From CAZFOB01 sp964520325 (lineage in GTDB: Bacteria > Actinomycetota > JAICYB01): 15,356 bases of DNA. Shown in pieces: positions 1 to 6,653 of the stretch; positions within the stretch are counted from its first letter, which is position 1, and every line of letters begins with the position of its first letter. The DNA lies in NCBI GenBank assembly GCA_964520325.1, contig CAZFOB010000038.1, positions 1 to 15,356 on the forward strand, read 5' to 3'. Below the pieces are notes generated by a model, which was not told the DNA's origin, ran no database searches, and saw nothing but the letters and a program-made list of their open reading frames with translations. Position numbers and translations under genes: made by a program.

Positions 1-50
1 CTTCCTCCAGGGGACTTTCACCCCCAGGCACTCGCCCATGCCGGGCGTAC
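1..50 (-). mobile_element. Group IIC intron, 5' end (continues off the left edge)
   Basis: Read on the minus strand from position 50, the sequence begins GTACG, a variant of the group II GUGYG 5' end. It then forms the hairpin CGCCC-ggcat-GGGCG (positions 47-33) and the hairpin GGGG(G)TGAAAGTCCCC (25-10). From memory, this order and spacing closely follow the start of the Oceanobacillus iheyensis group IIC intron, which begins GUGUGCCCGGCAUGGGUGC and continues to a GGGUGAGAGUCCC hairpin. The intron starts six bases past the stem of the cold-shock gene terminator. Group IIC introns are known to insert just downstream of Rho-independent terminator hairpins. Only about 50 nt of ribozyme domain I is present, so a maturase ORF and domains V and VI cannot be seen. 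Confidence 0.85.
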
Positions 51-56
51 AAAGGA

Positions 57-85
57 AAGAGCCCGCCCCAACGGGACGGGCTCTT
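57..85 (-). terminator. Rho-independent terminator of the cold-shock gene
   Basis: A 13-bp stem (arms 57-69 and 73-85) closes a 3-nt loop. One position, C66/A76, mispairs on the plus strand but forms a G-U wobble in the minus-strand RNA, so the hairpin belongs to leftward transcripts. A short pyrimidine tail (TCCTTT) follows on the minus strand before the intron boundary. It lies about 30 bases beyond the stop codon of the cold-shock gene. Confidence 0.85.
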
Positions 86-116
86 CCGATATCTGGTGAG
101 ACCTGGTTATCGACGC

Positions 117-317
117 TTAGGACGGACGGACGTTTGCAGCCTGGAGCCCTTTCGGGCCCTGCTGCACGTCGTACTCGACCTTCTGACCTTCCGCGAGCGA
201 CTTGAAACCTTCGCCCTGGATGGCCGAGAAGTGCACGAACACATCAACGCCGTCTTCGCCGGTGATGAAGCCGTAGCCCTTGTCGTCCTTGAACCATTTA
301 ACGGTTCCACTGGACAT
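117..317 (-). CDS. csp: CspA-family cold-shock protein
   Basis: This 66-residue single-domain protein belongs to the CspA/OB-fold family, which binds single-stranded RNA or DNA and acts as an RNA chaperone in the cytoplasm. The N-terminus MSSGTVKWF, the RNP1 motif KGYGFI and the RNP2 motif VFVHF are intact, with the family's aromatic residues in place. Its length matches the usual 65-70 residues. The ATG at 317 is preceded by a strong Shine-Dalgarno, AAGGAGG. Transcription runs leftward into a perfect terminator at 57-85. The gene is divergent from the sigma factor gene, with about 180 bp between them. Whether it is cold-inducible cannot be read from the sequence. Confidence 0.96.
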   Translation of the reverse strand: MSSGTVKWFKDDKGYGFITGEDGVDVFVHFSAIQGEGFKSLAEGQKVEYDVQQGPKGLQAANVRPS

Positions 318-391
318 GCGCGTTCCCTCCTTTCCGATGCAATTACCGCTCCGGTCCGTGAAGACCGAAACGATGGAGGGAACTGCGAAGC

Positions 392-416
392 AGTATCAGC
401 TACGAGCATCAGCTAC
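392..416. repeat. Tandem 12-bp direct repeat in the csp/sigma intergenic region
   Basis: AGTATCAGCTAC (392-403) and AGCATCAGCTAC (405-416) are direct repeats with one mismatch and a 13-bp period. They lie midway between the divergent cold-shock and sigma factor genes. They could be tandem regulator sites, but the period is not a clean helical turn. The rest of 318-494 holds the csp Shine-Dalgarno, a weak candidate sigma-gene promoter (TTGAAG at 417, TATACC at 438, only 15 bp apart) and no other clear element. Confidence 0.4.
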
Positions 417-494
417 TTGAAGCACCCTCGGAAGCAATATACCCCTTATGGGCCAGACTTCATAGGTCGGCCCTACAGGCGAGGAGTTCAGCCG

Positions 495-1043
495 GTGCTC
501 GGATCCAGCTTTGAGGATGTGCTCAACGCGGCTCGCACGGGGGCCGAATGGGCGTGGACGACGCTCTATCGCGACCTCGCGCCTCCCGTCCTCGGGTACT
601 TCCGCTCGCACGGGTCACCCGAGCCCGAAGACCTGACCTCCGAGGTGTTCACATCGGTGGTGCGCAATCTCAGCTCCTTTTCGGGAGACGAGGGGAACTT
701 CCGTTCGTGGGTCTTCGTGATCGTGCACAGGCGCCTCATGGACGACCGGCGGAGGCTGTCCCGCCATCCCGTCGCCCCCGCTCCCGACGCCTGGCTCGAC
801 GGGCCGGCCGGCGACGTCGAAGCCGAGGCGTTGACCCAGCTCGGGATCGACCGCGTCCGCAAGGTCTTCGCCCATCTGTCGCCCGACCAGCGCGATGTCC
901 TTCTCTTGCGCGTGGTTGCCGACCTGTCGATCGAACAGATCGCAACCATCGTCGGCAAGCGCACAGGCGCGGTGAAAGCGCTTCAGCGGCGGGGCCTCGA
1001 AGCCGTGGCGAAGATCGTGTCGGAGGAGGCCGTACCCCTGTGA
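495..1043 (+). CDS. ECF-type RNA polymerase sigma-70 family factor
   Basis: The 182-residue product has the two-domain layout of an extracytoplasmic-function sigma factor. Region 2 is at about residues 10-80, including DLTSEVFTSVVRNL and FRSWVFVIVHRRLMDDRRR. After a linker, region 4 is at about 115-175 (LSPDQRDVLLLRVVADLSIEQIA) with the DNA-contacting helix around VGKRTGAVKALQRRGLEAV. The GTG at 495 is chosen because GAGGAG sits 8 bases upstream and the protein then begins just before the sigma-2 helix. An in-frame opening further upstream would run antisense through the cold-shock gene. The stop overlaps the next gene's GTG by four bases (GTGA), which predicts translational coupling. Its target promoters and signal are unknown. 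Confidence 0.93.
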   Translation: MLGSSFEDVLNAARTGAEWAWTTLYRDLAPPVLGYFRSHGSPEPEDLTSEVFTSVVRNLSSFSGDEGNFRSWVFVIVHRRLMDDRRRLSRHPVAPAPDAWLDGPAGDVEAEALTQLGIDRVRKVFAHLSPDQRDVLLLRVVADLSIEQIATIVGKRTGAVKALQRRGLEAVAKIVSEEAVPL

Positions 1044-1786
1044 GCCCTTCCGGCGATTACGGGGACGAGATGGACGACATCACCGAAGGCCTCAGCGAAG
1101 ACATTGCTGCGTTCTTCAGGACCACGAAGGCCGCCTCGCTCCGGGCTCCCGAGCCCGCGATCGAACGCGCGCACATCGCGGCCATCGTCGAGGCCGCCCA
1201 TCTCTTGGAACCCACACCCGTGGGCCAGCCCGTGACGACGAGGAGAAAAGTCATGCGTTCACTCTGGTTCAAGATCTCAGCAGCTGCGGTCGCCGCCGTG
1301 CTCGGAACCGGCGGTCTGGCAGCTGCCGACGTGCTTCCCCGCCCCGTGCAGGACGCAGTCGCGACGGCCGCGCAAACCGTCCTCCGTGTCGATCTGCCGT
1401 CCTCCAAGGACAAGAAGGTCAAGACGGGCCTCGACCACAACGAAGACGGCGTTCCCGACGACAACGGCAACCACTACGGCGAGGACAAGGGCAAGAGCGA
1501 CGAGCCGCACGGCAAGAGCGACGAGCCGCACGGCAAGAGCGACGAGCCGCACGGCAAGAGCGACGAGCCGCACGGCAAGAGCGTCAGCAACGACGTGAAA
1601 TCCGTGCAAGACGATGACTCGCTCGAAGGCCGCGAGAAGGGCGACGCAGTCTCGGACGCAGCCAGCAAGAACCGTCAAGACGACGAAAACGCCAAGCGCG
1701 GCGAAGGCAACACTGATGACGTCGATGATCAGGGTCAGTCGGAAGACCACCGCCAGGACGACAAAGCCCAGAACGACTCTAAGTAG
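1040..1786 (+). CDS. Membrane-anchored anti-sigma-like protein with KSDEPHG repeats
   Basis: The 248-residue product has a cytoplasmic stretch of about 70 residues, one membrane segment at about 74-97 (SLWFKISAAAVAAVLGTGG...), and then a long, very hydrophilic Asp/Glu/Lys-rich tail predicted outside the cell. The tail contains DHNEDGVPDDNG (about 132-143), which resembles a DxDxDG calcium-binding loop, followed by four exact GKSDEPH repeats. Coupling to an ECF sigma gene through GTGA, with GGAGGAGG upstream, and the single-span topology suggest it sequesters that sigma factor. No ZAS zinc motif (HxxxCxxC) is present, so it is not the common zinc anti-sigma type. The segment after the membrane span (LPRPVQDAVATAAQTV) resembles what I recall of actinobacterial proteins encoded next to sigma factors. 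Function is inferred from context. Confidence 0.7.
   Translation: MSPSGDYGDEMDDITEGLSEDIAAFFRTTKAASLRAPEPAIERAHIAAIVEAAHLLEPTPVGQPVTTRRKVMRSLWFKISAAAVAAVLGTGGLAAADVLPRPVQDAVATAAQTVLRVDLPSSKDKKVKTGLDHNEDGVPDDNGNHYGEDKGKSDEPHGKSDEPHGKSDEPHGKSDEPHGKSVSNDVKSVQDDDSLEGREKGDAVSDAASKNRQDDENAKRGEGNTDDVDDQGQSEDHRQDDKAQNDSK
1490..1583 (+). repeat. Four perfect 21-bp tandem repeats, in frame
   Basis: Units at 1490-1510, 1511-1531, 1532-1552 and 1553-1573 are identical base for base. A partial unit of 10 bases follows at 1574-1583. Each unit encodes GKSDEPH. Because the length is a multiple of three, gain or loss of units would change tail length without breaking the frame. The absence of any synonymous difference points to recent expansion. 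Confidence 0.97.
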
Positions 1787-1788
1787 CG

Positions 1789-3609
1789 CTAGAGGGCCTT
1801 CTTGGCCTCGCGGCGGCGTTGGTTCTCCGAGAGGAAGCGCTTGCGCAGGCGGATCGACGTTGGTGTGAGCTCGACGAGTTCGTCTGATGCGACGAACTCG
1901 AGCACTTGTTCGAGAGACATGATGTGCGGCGGCACAAGACGGATCGCCTCGTCCGCCATCGCAGAGCGGATATTCGTCTTCTGCTTCTCGCGCGTGGGGT
2001 TGACGTCCATGTCTTTCGACCGCGCGTTCTCGCCGACGACCATCCCCTCGTAGACCTCGGTCTGGGGGCCGACGAACATCTCACCGCGCTCCTGGAGCTG
2101 ATCGAGCGCGTACCCGGTCGTGACGCCGGCGCGGTCGGAGACGAGGACGCCACTCAGCCGGTGCTTGATGTCTCCCGCCCACGGCTCGTAGCCGGCGAAG
2201 AGCTGGTGGAGGATCGCCGTCCCCTTGGTGTCGGTGAGCATCTGTGAACGGAAACCGATCAGTCCGCGAGCCGGCACCTTGAACTCGAGACGCACCCACC
2301 CGGTCTGGTGATTGGCAAGCGAGACCATGCGTCCCTTGCGGAGCGCAAGCTGCTCGGTGATCACACCGATGAACTCTTCCGGGACGTCGATGGTCACGTC
2401 CTCGAATGGCTCATGCCGCTTGCCGTCGATCTCCTTGAGGATCACTTCGGGCTTGGACACCTGCAGTTCGTATCCCTCACGGCGCATCTGCTCGATGAGC
2501 ACAGCCAGCTGGAGCTCACCTCGTCCCTGCACTTCATAGGTATCGGTGCCGCCCTCGCTCGGGAAGACCTTGATCGACACGTTGCCGAGGGTCTCCCGCT
2601 CCAAGCGTGCCTTGAGGTGGCGCGCCGTGAGGTACTTACCCTCGCGTCCGGCCAGCGGCGAGGTATTCACGCTGAACTCCATATGCAGCGACGGCTGATC
2701 GACGCGAAGCCTCGGCAGCGGACGCGGATCCTGCGGGTCGGCGATCGTGTCCCCGACGAAGACGTCCTCGAGACCGGCGATGGCGACGATGTCGCCGGCG
2801 TGGGCCTCGTCGGTCGGCTGCAACCCGAGTCCGGCCGGCGACAAGAGCTTCGTGATGCGTACCGGGGCGCTCGGTTCTCCCGACTCACCGAGCACGACGA
2901 CGCTCTGTCCGTCTTTGATGGTGCCGTTGCGCACGCGACCGATCGCCATGCGTCCGACGTACAGATCGGCGTCAAGATTGCTGACGATGATCTGCAGCGG
3001 CGCGTCCGGGTCGACCTTCGGCGGCGGGAGGTGCTCGACGATCTTGTGGAGCAGTGGGTCGAGGTTGTCGGCGAGCTTGTCCGGCTGTGAGCCGGCCTGG
3101 CCGAGCTTCGCGTTCGCGTACATCACGGGGAACTCGATCTGGCGCTCGTTCGCCTCGAGGTCGAAGAAGAGCTCGTAGATCTCGTCGAGCACTTCCTTCG
3201 GACGCGCGTCCTTGCGGTCGACCTTGTTCAGGCAGACAACGATCGGCAGGCCCAGATGCAGCGCCTTGTGCAGCACATAGCGCGTCTGCGGCAGTGGACC
3301 CTCCGATGCGTCGACGAGGAGCAGCGCGCCGTCCACGATGTGCAGCGACCGCTCGACCTCACCGCCGAAGTCGGCGTGTCCGGGAGTGTCGACGATGTTG
3401 ATGCGCGTGCCCTCGTAGGTGACGGCGCCCACCTTCGCCATGATCGTGATGCCCTTCTCCTTCTCGAGGTCCATGGAATCCATGACCCTGTCGACGAGCT
3501 GGGTGTGTGCGGCGAAGGTGCCGGTCTGGCGCAGCATCGCGTCGACCAGTGTGGTCTTCCCATGGTCAACGTGCGCGATGATGGCGATGTTGCGGAGTTC
3601 TTGGGTCAT
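1789..3609 (-). CDS. typA: Ribosome-associated translational GTPase TypA/BipA
   Basis: The 606-residue product matches the usual length of TypA/BipA, an EF-G-like GTPase that binds the 70S ribosome and assists ribosome assembly and stress responses. The GTPase domain shows AHVDHGKT (residues 12-19), EKGITI (51-56), DTPGH (74-78) and NKVD (128-131). Later domains include GRGELQLAVLIEQMRREGYE and the C-terminal region with GLIGFRSQMLTDTKGTAI, typical of BipA. The ATG at 3609 has an AGGA just upstream that overlaps the TAG stop of the DUF2442 gene. The two are probably cotranscribed and coupled. Its stop lies 2 bases from that of the anti-sigma-like gene, and no terminator is visible between them. 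Confidence 0.98.
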   Translation of the reverse strand: MTQELRNIAIIAHVDHGKTTLVDAMLRQTGTFAAHTQLVDRVMDSMDLEKEKGITIMAKVGAVTYEGTRINIVDTPGHADFGGEVERSLHIVDGALLLVDASEGPLPQTRYVLHKALHLGLPIVVCLNKVDRKDARPKEVLDEIYELFFDLEANERQIEFPVMYANAKLGQAGSQPDKLADNLDPLLHKIVEHLPPPKVDPDAPLQIIVSNLDADLYVGRMAIGRVRNGTIKDGQSVVVLGESGEPSAPVRITKLLSPAGLGLQPTDEAHAGDIVAIAGLEDVFVGDTIADPQDPRPLPRLRVDQPSLHMEFSVNTSPLAGREGKYLTARHLKARLERETLGNVSIKVFPSEGGTDTYEVQGRGELQLAVLIEQMRREGYELQVSKPEVILKEIDGKRHEPFEDVTIDVPEEFIGVITEQLALRKGRMVSLANHQTGWVRLEFKVPARGLIGFRSQMLTDTKGTAILHQLFAGYEPWAGDIKHRLSGVLVSDRAGVTTGYALDQLQERGEMFVGPQTEVYEGMVVGENARSKDMDVNPTREKQKTNIRSAMADEAIRLVPPHIMSLEQVLEFVASDELVELTPTSIRLRKRFLSENQRRREAKKAL

Positions 3610-3618
3610 AGGAAGGTC

Positions 3619-3882
3619 CTACGCGCGCGAGCGCTCGAACTCGTAGTCGCCGTGGAGGATGTCCGGACAGATGTCCGCGCCGTTCGGCCAAGCGATCGTA
3701 TCGACGTCCGCATCGACGCGCACCTGAGCGAAATAGTCGGGATCGGCCAATGGGGCCCAGATGCCACCGCGCGCGACCAAGTGACTCAGATCATGATCGA
3801 GCACGACGCCGTCGTTGAAGCCGACTCGGACGGTGAGGTCACCGATCACCTCGACAGAAGTCACTCGTGGGTAGTTCTTCAT
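3619..3882 (-). CDS. DUF2442-family protein, copy 1
   Basis: This 87-residue protein has the family's hallmarks: RVTSVEVIGDLTVRVGFNDG at the start, then LADPDYFAQVRVD and the motif TIAWPNGADICPDILHGDYE. DUF2442 proteins are commonly encoded beside DUF4160 partners and are often annotated as one half of a toxin-antitoxin-like pair, but a biochemical role is not established. Here the gene follows the DUF4160 gene by nine bases and precedes typA by nine. GAGGAG abuts the ATG at 3882 with no spacing, so initiation probably relies on coupling. An out-of-frame ATG directly after the upstream TAG (TAGCATG) opens only a three-codon frame. A paralogue lies at 7335-7682. Confidence 0.85.
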   Translation of the reverse strand: MKNYPRVTSVEVIGDLTVRVGFNDGVVLDHDLSHLVARGGIWAPLADPDYFAQVRVDADVDTIAWPNGADICPDILHGDYEFERSRA

Positions 3883-3891
3883 CTCCTCATG

Positions 3892-4152
3892 CTACGGCAG
3901 CGGGTCGATCTGGACGAGTGCGATGCCGGCGCGGGCGCGATCCCAGTTCGCACCAAGCTCCTCTCGATGGAGCGCTAACCATTGCCGAACAAGGCGAGTA
4001 GCGCGAACTGGAAGGACCCGCTTGAGCACGTCACCGGTAGCTATAGCGAACGAGGCCTCATACCCCGCGTACTTCGCGTGGAAGTGAGGTGGCGAGTGGT
4101 CATCCCAGTACATGGTGATCACGATCCCGTGAAACTCGCTGATCCGAGGCAC
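3892..4152 (-). CDS. DUF4160-family protein, copy 1
   Basis: This 86-residue protein begins MPRISEFHGIVITMYWDDH and carries the signature PPHFHAKYAGYEASFAIATGDVL, diagnostic of DUF4160. The family is usually paired with DUF2442 and treated as a putative toxin-antitoxin-like module; its activity is unknown. The GTG at 4152 is chosen because the family starts at MPxISxF and because the second copy has the same context (GGGGAAGCAT before GTG). The preceding Shine-Dalgarno lies in the 3' arm of a conserved hairpin at 4156-4186. An overlapping out-of-frame ATG (GCATGTG) sits two bases upstream of the start. It is probably the first gene of a DUF4160-DUF2442-typA unit. Confidence 0.85.
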   Translation of the reverse strand: MPRISEFHGIVITMYWDDHSPPHFHAKYAGYEASFAIATGDVLKRVLPVRATRLVRQWLALHREELGANWDRARAGIALVQIDPLP

Positions 4153-4155
4153 ATG

Positions 4156-4186
4156 CTTCCCCGTTCGTCCGAACGCAACGGGGAAG
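4156..4186 (-). promoter_or_regulatory. Hairpin covering the DUF4160 Shine-Dalgarno, copy 1
   Basis: Arms CTTCCCCGTT (4156-4165) and AACGGGGAAG (4177-4186) pair perfectly around an 11-nt loop. On the minus-strand mRNA the start-proximal arm is AACGGGGAAG's complement partner carrying the purine-rich ribosome-binding sequence, ending three bases before the GTG codon. A second, mutually exclusive hairpin CGTTC-gtcc-GAACG (4162-4175) is possible only in this copy. The same arms occur before the second DUF4160 gene at 7948-7977. It could act as an RNA switch on translation or as a DNA operator. Confidence 0.65.
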
Positions 4187-4265
4187 GTGCGGGAAGAACA
4201 TCAACATAGCGACCACTGGTGACATTGGACCGGACAGACGCAGAGCGACTGCTCGAGTTCCTCGG

Positions 4266-6008
4266 CTAGAAACAGAAGCCCGGGTTGCCGGCCATCACGC
4301 CGGAGTTGTCGGCCTCCACGACGGCCGTGACGCGATCGCCCGGCATGATCGCACCGCAGGGATACATCTCGAAACTGCCGAGACTTCGCGCTACGATCGG
4401 CCTCGCTCGTCCGGGACGCTTGATCGTCACCGTCCAGCCGCCCGGTTCGCTCGACATCCCGCCGATCCCGCCGGCGATCGCCGCCGTGTAGGAACACGAT
4501 GTCGTCCCCGGCTTGGACACGTTGCATCCCTCGATCTTCACCTCGGGCGCCGGCTCGGTCGGCAGCTCGCCGACGCGAACGGGCGAACCGGTCTTCGGCC
4601 TCGGCCCCCCGGCGGTGCAGGCTTTCGGAACCGGCGGAACCTTGCCACCGGTGAACCACGGATCGTCCTTCCCGTACCAGTTCACGATGAGCTCCGACCA
4701 CCCGAACCCGCGGACCGGACACCCCGCATACGACCCCGCAGCGACGAACGGCACGCGCTGCGCTTGCCGGTTGCCGCGGACGTCCGACTTCGGTTCGGAC
4801 TTCGAGAGCTGCGGGACGACACCGAGGTCGAACGCCGGCACTCTTGCGCTCGTTCCGTCGCCGGCTCGCACCGTCCCGCCGCCGTAGCTCACCCGGTAGT
4901 CCCACGACTGCTTGTACACACCCGTGGTCGCGACAACGAAGGTGGGGACGCGTCCGACGATGTCGCGGTACGACAGATGCTCGACGTTCAGCTTGTCGTC
5001 GAGCGCGACTGAGCGTCCGTCGGGAAGGCGGAGCGTCGCGAGCACCTTGTATGTCGGCTGCTTGGCTCCGACGAACGGGGTGAGCGTTCCTTTCTCCGTC
5101 TCGTGGAACGCGAGGAGCGCGACCATGAGCTGCGCGCCGTTGCGCAGGTCGACGAAGATCAGCTCCCACGGCATCCCGCCCTGGTAGTACGTGGGATACC
5201 TCGGATGGATCTGCGTCGACTCAGCGAGCGCGAGGCCGGCGACGAGATCCTCGGGCGTCGCGTCGTACTCGTGAACCATCACCAACGTCGACTTCGCACC
5301 GACGACGCGTTCGCGCAAGAGCCTGCCGTCCGGTTGTTCGAGGACGAGCGTTCCGGCGAGGGATTTCGCGGACTGCATGTACTGGAACGAACGCGAAGGG
5401 TACCCGTACGTCTCCGGGATCCCGTACCACCACTGTCCCGTCCCGCCGAGGAGCAACGGTGGACTCCGCATCTGCATCCCGACATCGACGCCGGCTTTGA
5501 TCAGCTTGCCGCTCGGGTGCACCTTTGCGGCGTCGTGGTCGAGTCGCAGGCGGTACGTCTCGCGTTCGAGACTCGTGCGCTCGAGCAGTCCGATGTTCTT
5601 CATGCCGTTCGCGACATCGAGCGTTTCATAGCGCATCAACTCGCTCGCGCCGGGAGCGTACACGCTCATGTTGCGGACGAACTGTCCGGTCGTCTCGTTG
5701 TGTCCCCATTCGGTTGGACCATCCGCGGTGAGGATCGACATGCCTCTGTACGGACCCTGCCGCGGGAATATCTGATGTCCGGTGACGCCGTACCCGTTGT
5801 GGGAGTTGAACGCGAACCCAACCGTGTACCGGTTCCCCGACGTCATGACGAGGTCGGCCGCGCCCCACCAGTAGTCCCAGCCGTCGAGGTGCTGGTGCTC
5901 GTCCTCGGGGAAGGAGACGAAGCCGTAACGAGTGGAGCCGTAGGCCGGACCGTGGGCGATCAGCAGCAGCGTAAGCACGATGAAGACGAACCTGCGACCC
6001 CCGGCCAT
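4266..6008 (-). CDS. Secreted AttH/CrtC-like (lipocalin-type) protein
   Basis: Starting at ATG 6008 the product is 580 residues, with a clear signal peptide (basic MAGGRR, hydrophobic FVFIVLTLLLIAHG, AYG cleavage region). The mature protein opens with an EHQHLDGWDYWWGAADLV block, and about 200 residues later has WELIFVDLRNGAQLMVALLAF. Both resemble the two halves of the AttH/hydroxyneurosporene-synthase (CrtC) lipocalin-like fold, in which WWY-type and 'L.DG..LM.Y.L' motifs recur. The last 150 residues are a cysteine-containing extension of no recognised type. A TTG at 6062, next to the toxin stop, would add 18 residues but weaken the signal peptide. No terminator is seen after the stop. The assignment is from pattern memory; substrate and role are unknown. 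Confidence 0.6.
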   Translation of the reverse strand: MAGGRRFVFIVLTLLLIAHGPAYGSTRYGFVSFPEDEHQHLDGWDYWWGAADLVMTSGNRYTVGFAFNSHNGYGVTGHQIFPRQGPYRGMSILTADGPTEWGHNETTGQFVRNMSVYAPGASELMRYETLDVANGMKNIGLLERTSLERETYRLRLDHDAAKVHPSGKLIKAGVDVGMQMRSPPLLLGGTGQWWYGIPETYGYPSRSFQYMQSAKSLAGTLVLEQPDGRLLRERVVGAKSTLVMVHEYDATPEDLVAGLALAESTQIHPRYPTYYQGGMPWELIFVDLRNGAQLMVALLAFHETEKGTLTPFVGAKQPTYKVLATLRLPDGRSVALDDKLNVEHLSYRDIVGRVPTFVVATTGVYKQSWDYRVSYGGGTVRAGDGTSARVPAFDLGVVPQLSKSEPKSDVRGNRQAQRVPFVAAGSYAGCPVRGFGWSELIVNWYGKDDPWFTGGKVPPVPKACTAGGPRPKTGSPVRVGELPTEPAPEVKIEGCNVSKPGTTSCSYTAAIAGGIGGMSSEPGGWTVTIKRPGRARPIVARSLGSFEMYPCGAIMPGDRVTAVVEADNSGVMAGNPGFCF

Positions 6009-6062
6009 CCGCCAACGGTAACAAAGCGGTCCTGTTCGTAGCGGTCTCGAACCACGTCCCAA

Positions 6063-6371
6063 TCAGCAGTCGGCGAGAGCCGCGAGTGCGCGGCAGATCT
6101 CGGCGCGGCGGGGGCCCAGGGAGCCGACGCGGTCGGTGAGGTGTGCGCGCCGAATGACTTGCAGATTGTCGAACGAGGCCACACATTCTTCGCGCAGCCC
6201 CTCATCGCTGCCGAGGCTGATCTCCGTGGGGATGTCTCGCATCCGGCGAGTGATCGGTGCGACGACGAGCCAGTGCAGGACCGGAACAGCCTGGCTCCGT
6301 GTGACAACCAGGACGGGCCGGCGCGTGGTCGGGCTTTCCGCCCAAAACACATCTCCTTGACGCGGCGTCAC
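6063..6371 (-). CDS. MazF/PemK-type toxin endoribonuclease
   Basis: The 102-residue product has the MazF/PemK fold signature: MTPRQGDVFWAE at the start, RRPVLVVTRSQAVPV, LVVAPITRRMRDIPTEISL, and EECVASFDNLQVI. In this family the toxin cleaves single-stranded mRNA at short sequences and is neutralised by the antitoxin encoded upstream. The GTG start at 6371 overlaps the antitoxin TGA by four bases (GTGA), the standard coupled arrangement. Its length is typical (about 100-115 residues) and no key motif is missing, so the toxin looks intact. The cleavage specificity cannot be read from the sequence. Confidence 0.92.
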   Translation of the reverse strand: MTPRQGDVFWAESPTTRRPVLVVTRSQAVPVLHWLVVAPITRRMRDIPTEISLGSDEGLREECVASFDNLQVIRRAHLTDRVGSLGPRRAEICRALAALADC

Positions 6372-6625
6372 CAGGGCTCTTCTTCGATCATCGCGAGGGT
6401 GTCAGCGTCAGTCACGCCCATCTCTTCAAACTCTTCATCGGTCTGCGGCATGCGGAGATAGCCCTCGACGATCCGGCGGCCGATCTCAGCCCGCCGATGG
6501 CGGTCGATCAGCTGCGCCAGCGCCTCGCGGACGGCATCTGAGCGCGACTCGAACACGCCATCGGACACCAGTCGATCGACGTCGGCCGCCAAGGCTTCCG
6601 GAACGCGTGCGACGACCTGTGTCAT
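6368..6625 (-). CDS. Ribbon-helix-helix antitoxin of the MazF-type module
   Basis: The 85-residue protein starts MTQVVARVPEALAADVDRL, a ribbon-helix-helix beta strand and first helix. It continues with ESRSDAVREALAQLIDRHRR (second helix) and an acidic C-terminal tail (DEEFEEMGVTDADTLAMIEEEPW) of the kind that occupies the toxin groove. RHH antitoxins normally repress their own operon as dimers. The ATG at 6625 fits the family start, and a promoter-like TGCTATACA lies six bases upstream, so the mRNA is probably leaderless or nearly so. It overlaps the toxin gene by four bases. Confidence 0.9.
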   Translation of the reverse strand: MTQVVARVPEALAADVDRLVSDGVFESRSDAVREALAQLIDRHRRAEIGRRIVEGYLRMPQTDEEFEEMGVTDADTLAMIEEEPW

Positions 6626-6642
6626 ACATTCTGTATAGCATA
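6624..6642 (-). promoter_or_regulatory. Near-leaderless promoter and palindromic operator of the TA module
   Basis: On the minus strand an extended -10 element TGCTATACA (6640-6632) places the transcription start at about the A of the antitoxin ATG (6625). An alternative -10, TATGCT (6642-6637), would leave a 5-nt leader. The perfect palindrome ATACA-ttc-TGTAT (6624-6636) covers the -10/start region. That is the expected place for an RHH antitoxin autorepression site. There is no Shine-Dalgarno. Confidence 0.6.
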
Positions 6643-6653
6643 TCGCATTACAC

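Noticed and set aside
96..494. Upstream in-frame extension of the sigma factor to about 315 residues
   Set aside because: It would run antisense through the cold-shock gene and its leader, lacks a Shine-Dalgarno at its start, and the added residues do not look like a sigma domain. GTG 495 with GAGGAG is better.
1490..1583. Short regular repeats as a CRISPR-like array
   Set aside because: There are no spacers between units, the repeats are contiguous, and they are in frame inside a coding sequence.
2308..3090. Plus-strand open frame within typA
   Set aside because: It is antisense to a complete TypA protein and shows no recognisable motif or ribosome-binding site.
4201..5169. Second minus-strand frame overlapping the AttH-like gene
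   Set aside because: It has an Arg-rich, low-complexity translation with no domain and lies wholly within a better-supported gene with a signal peptide.
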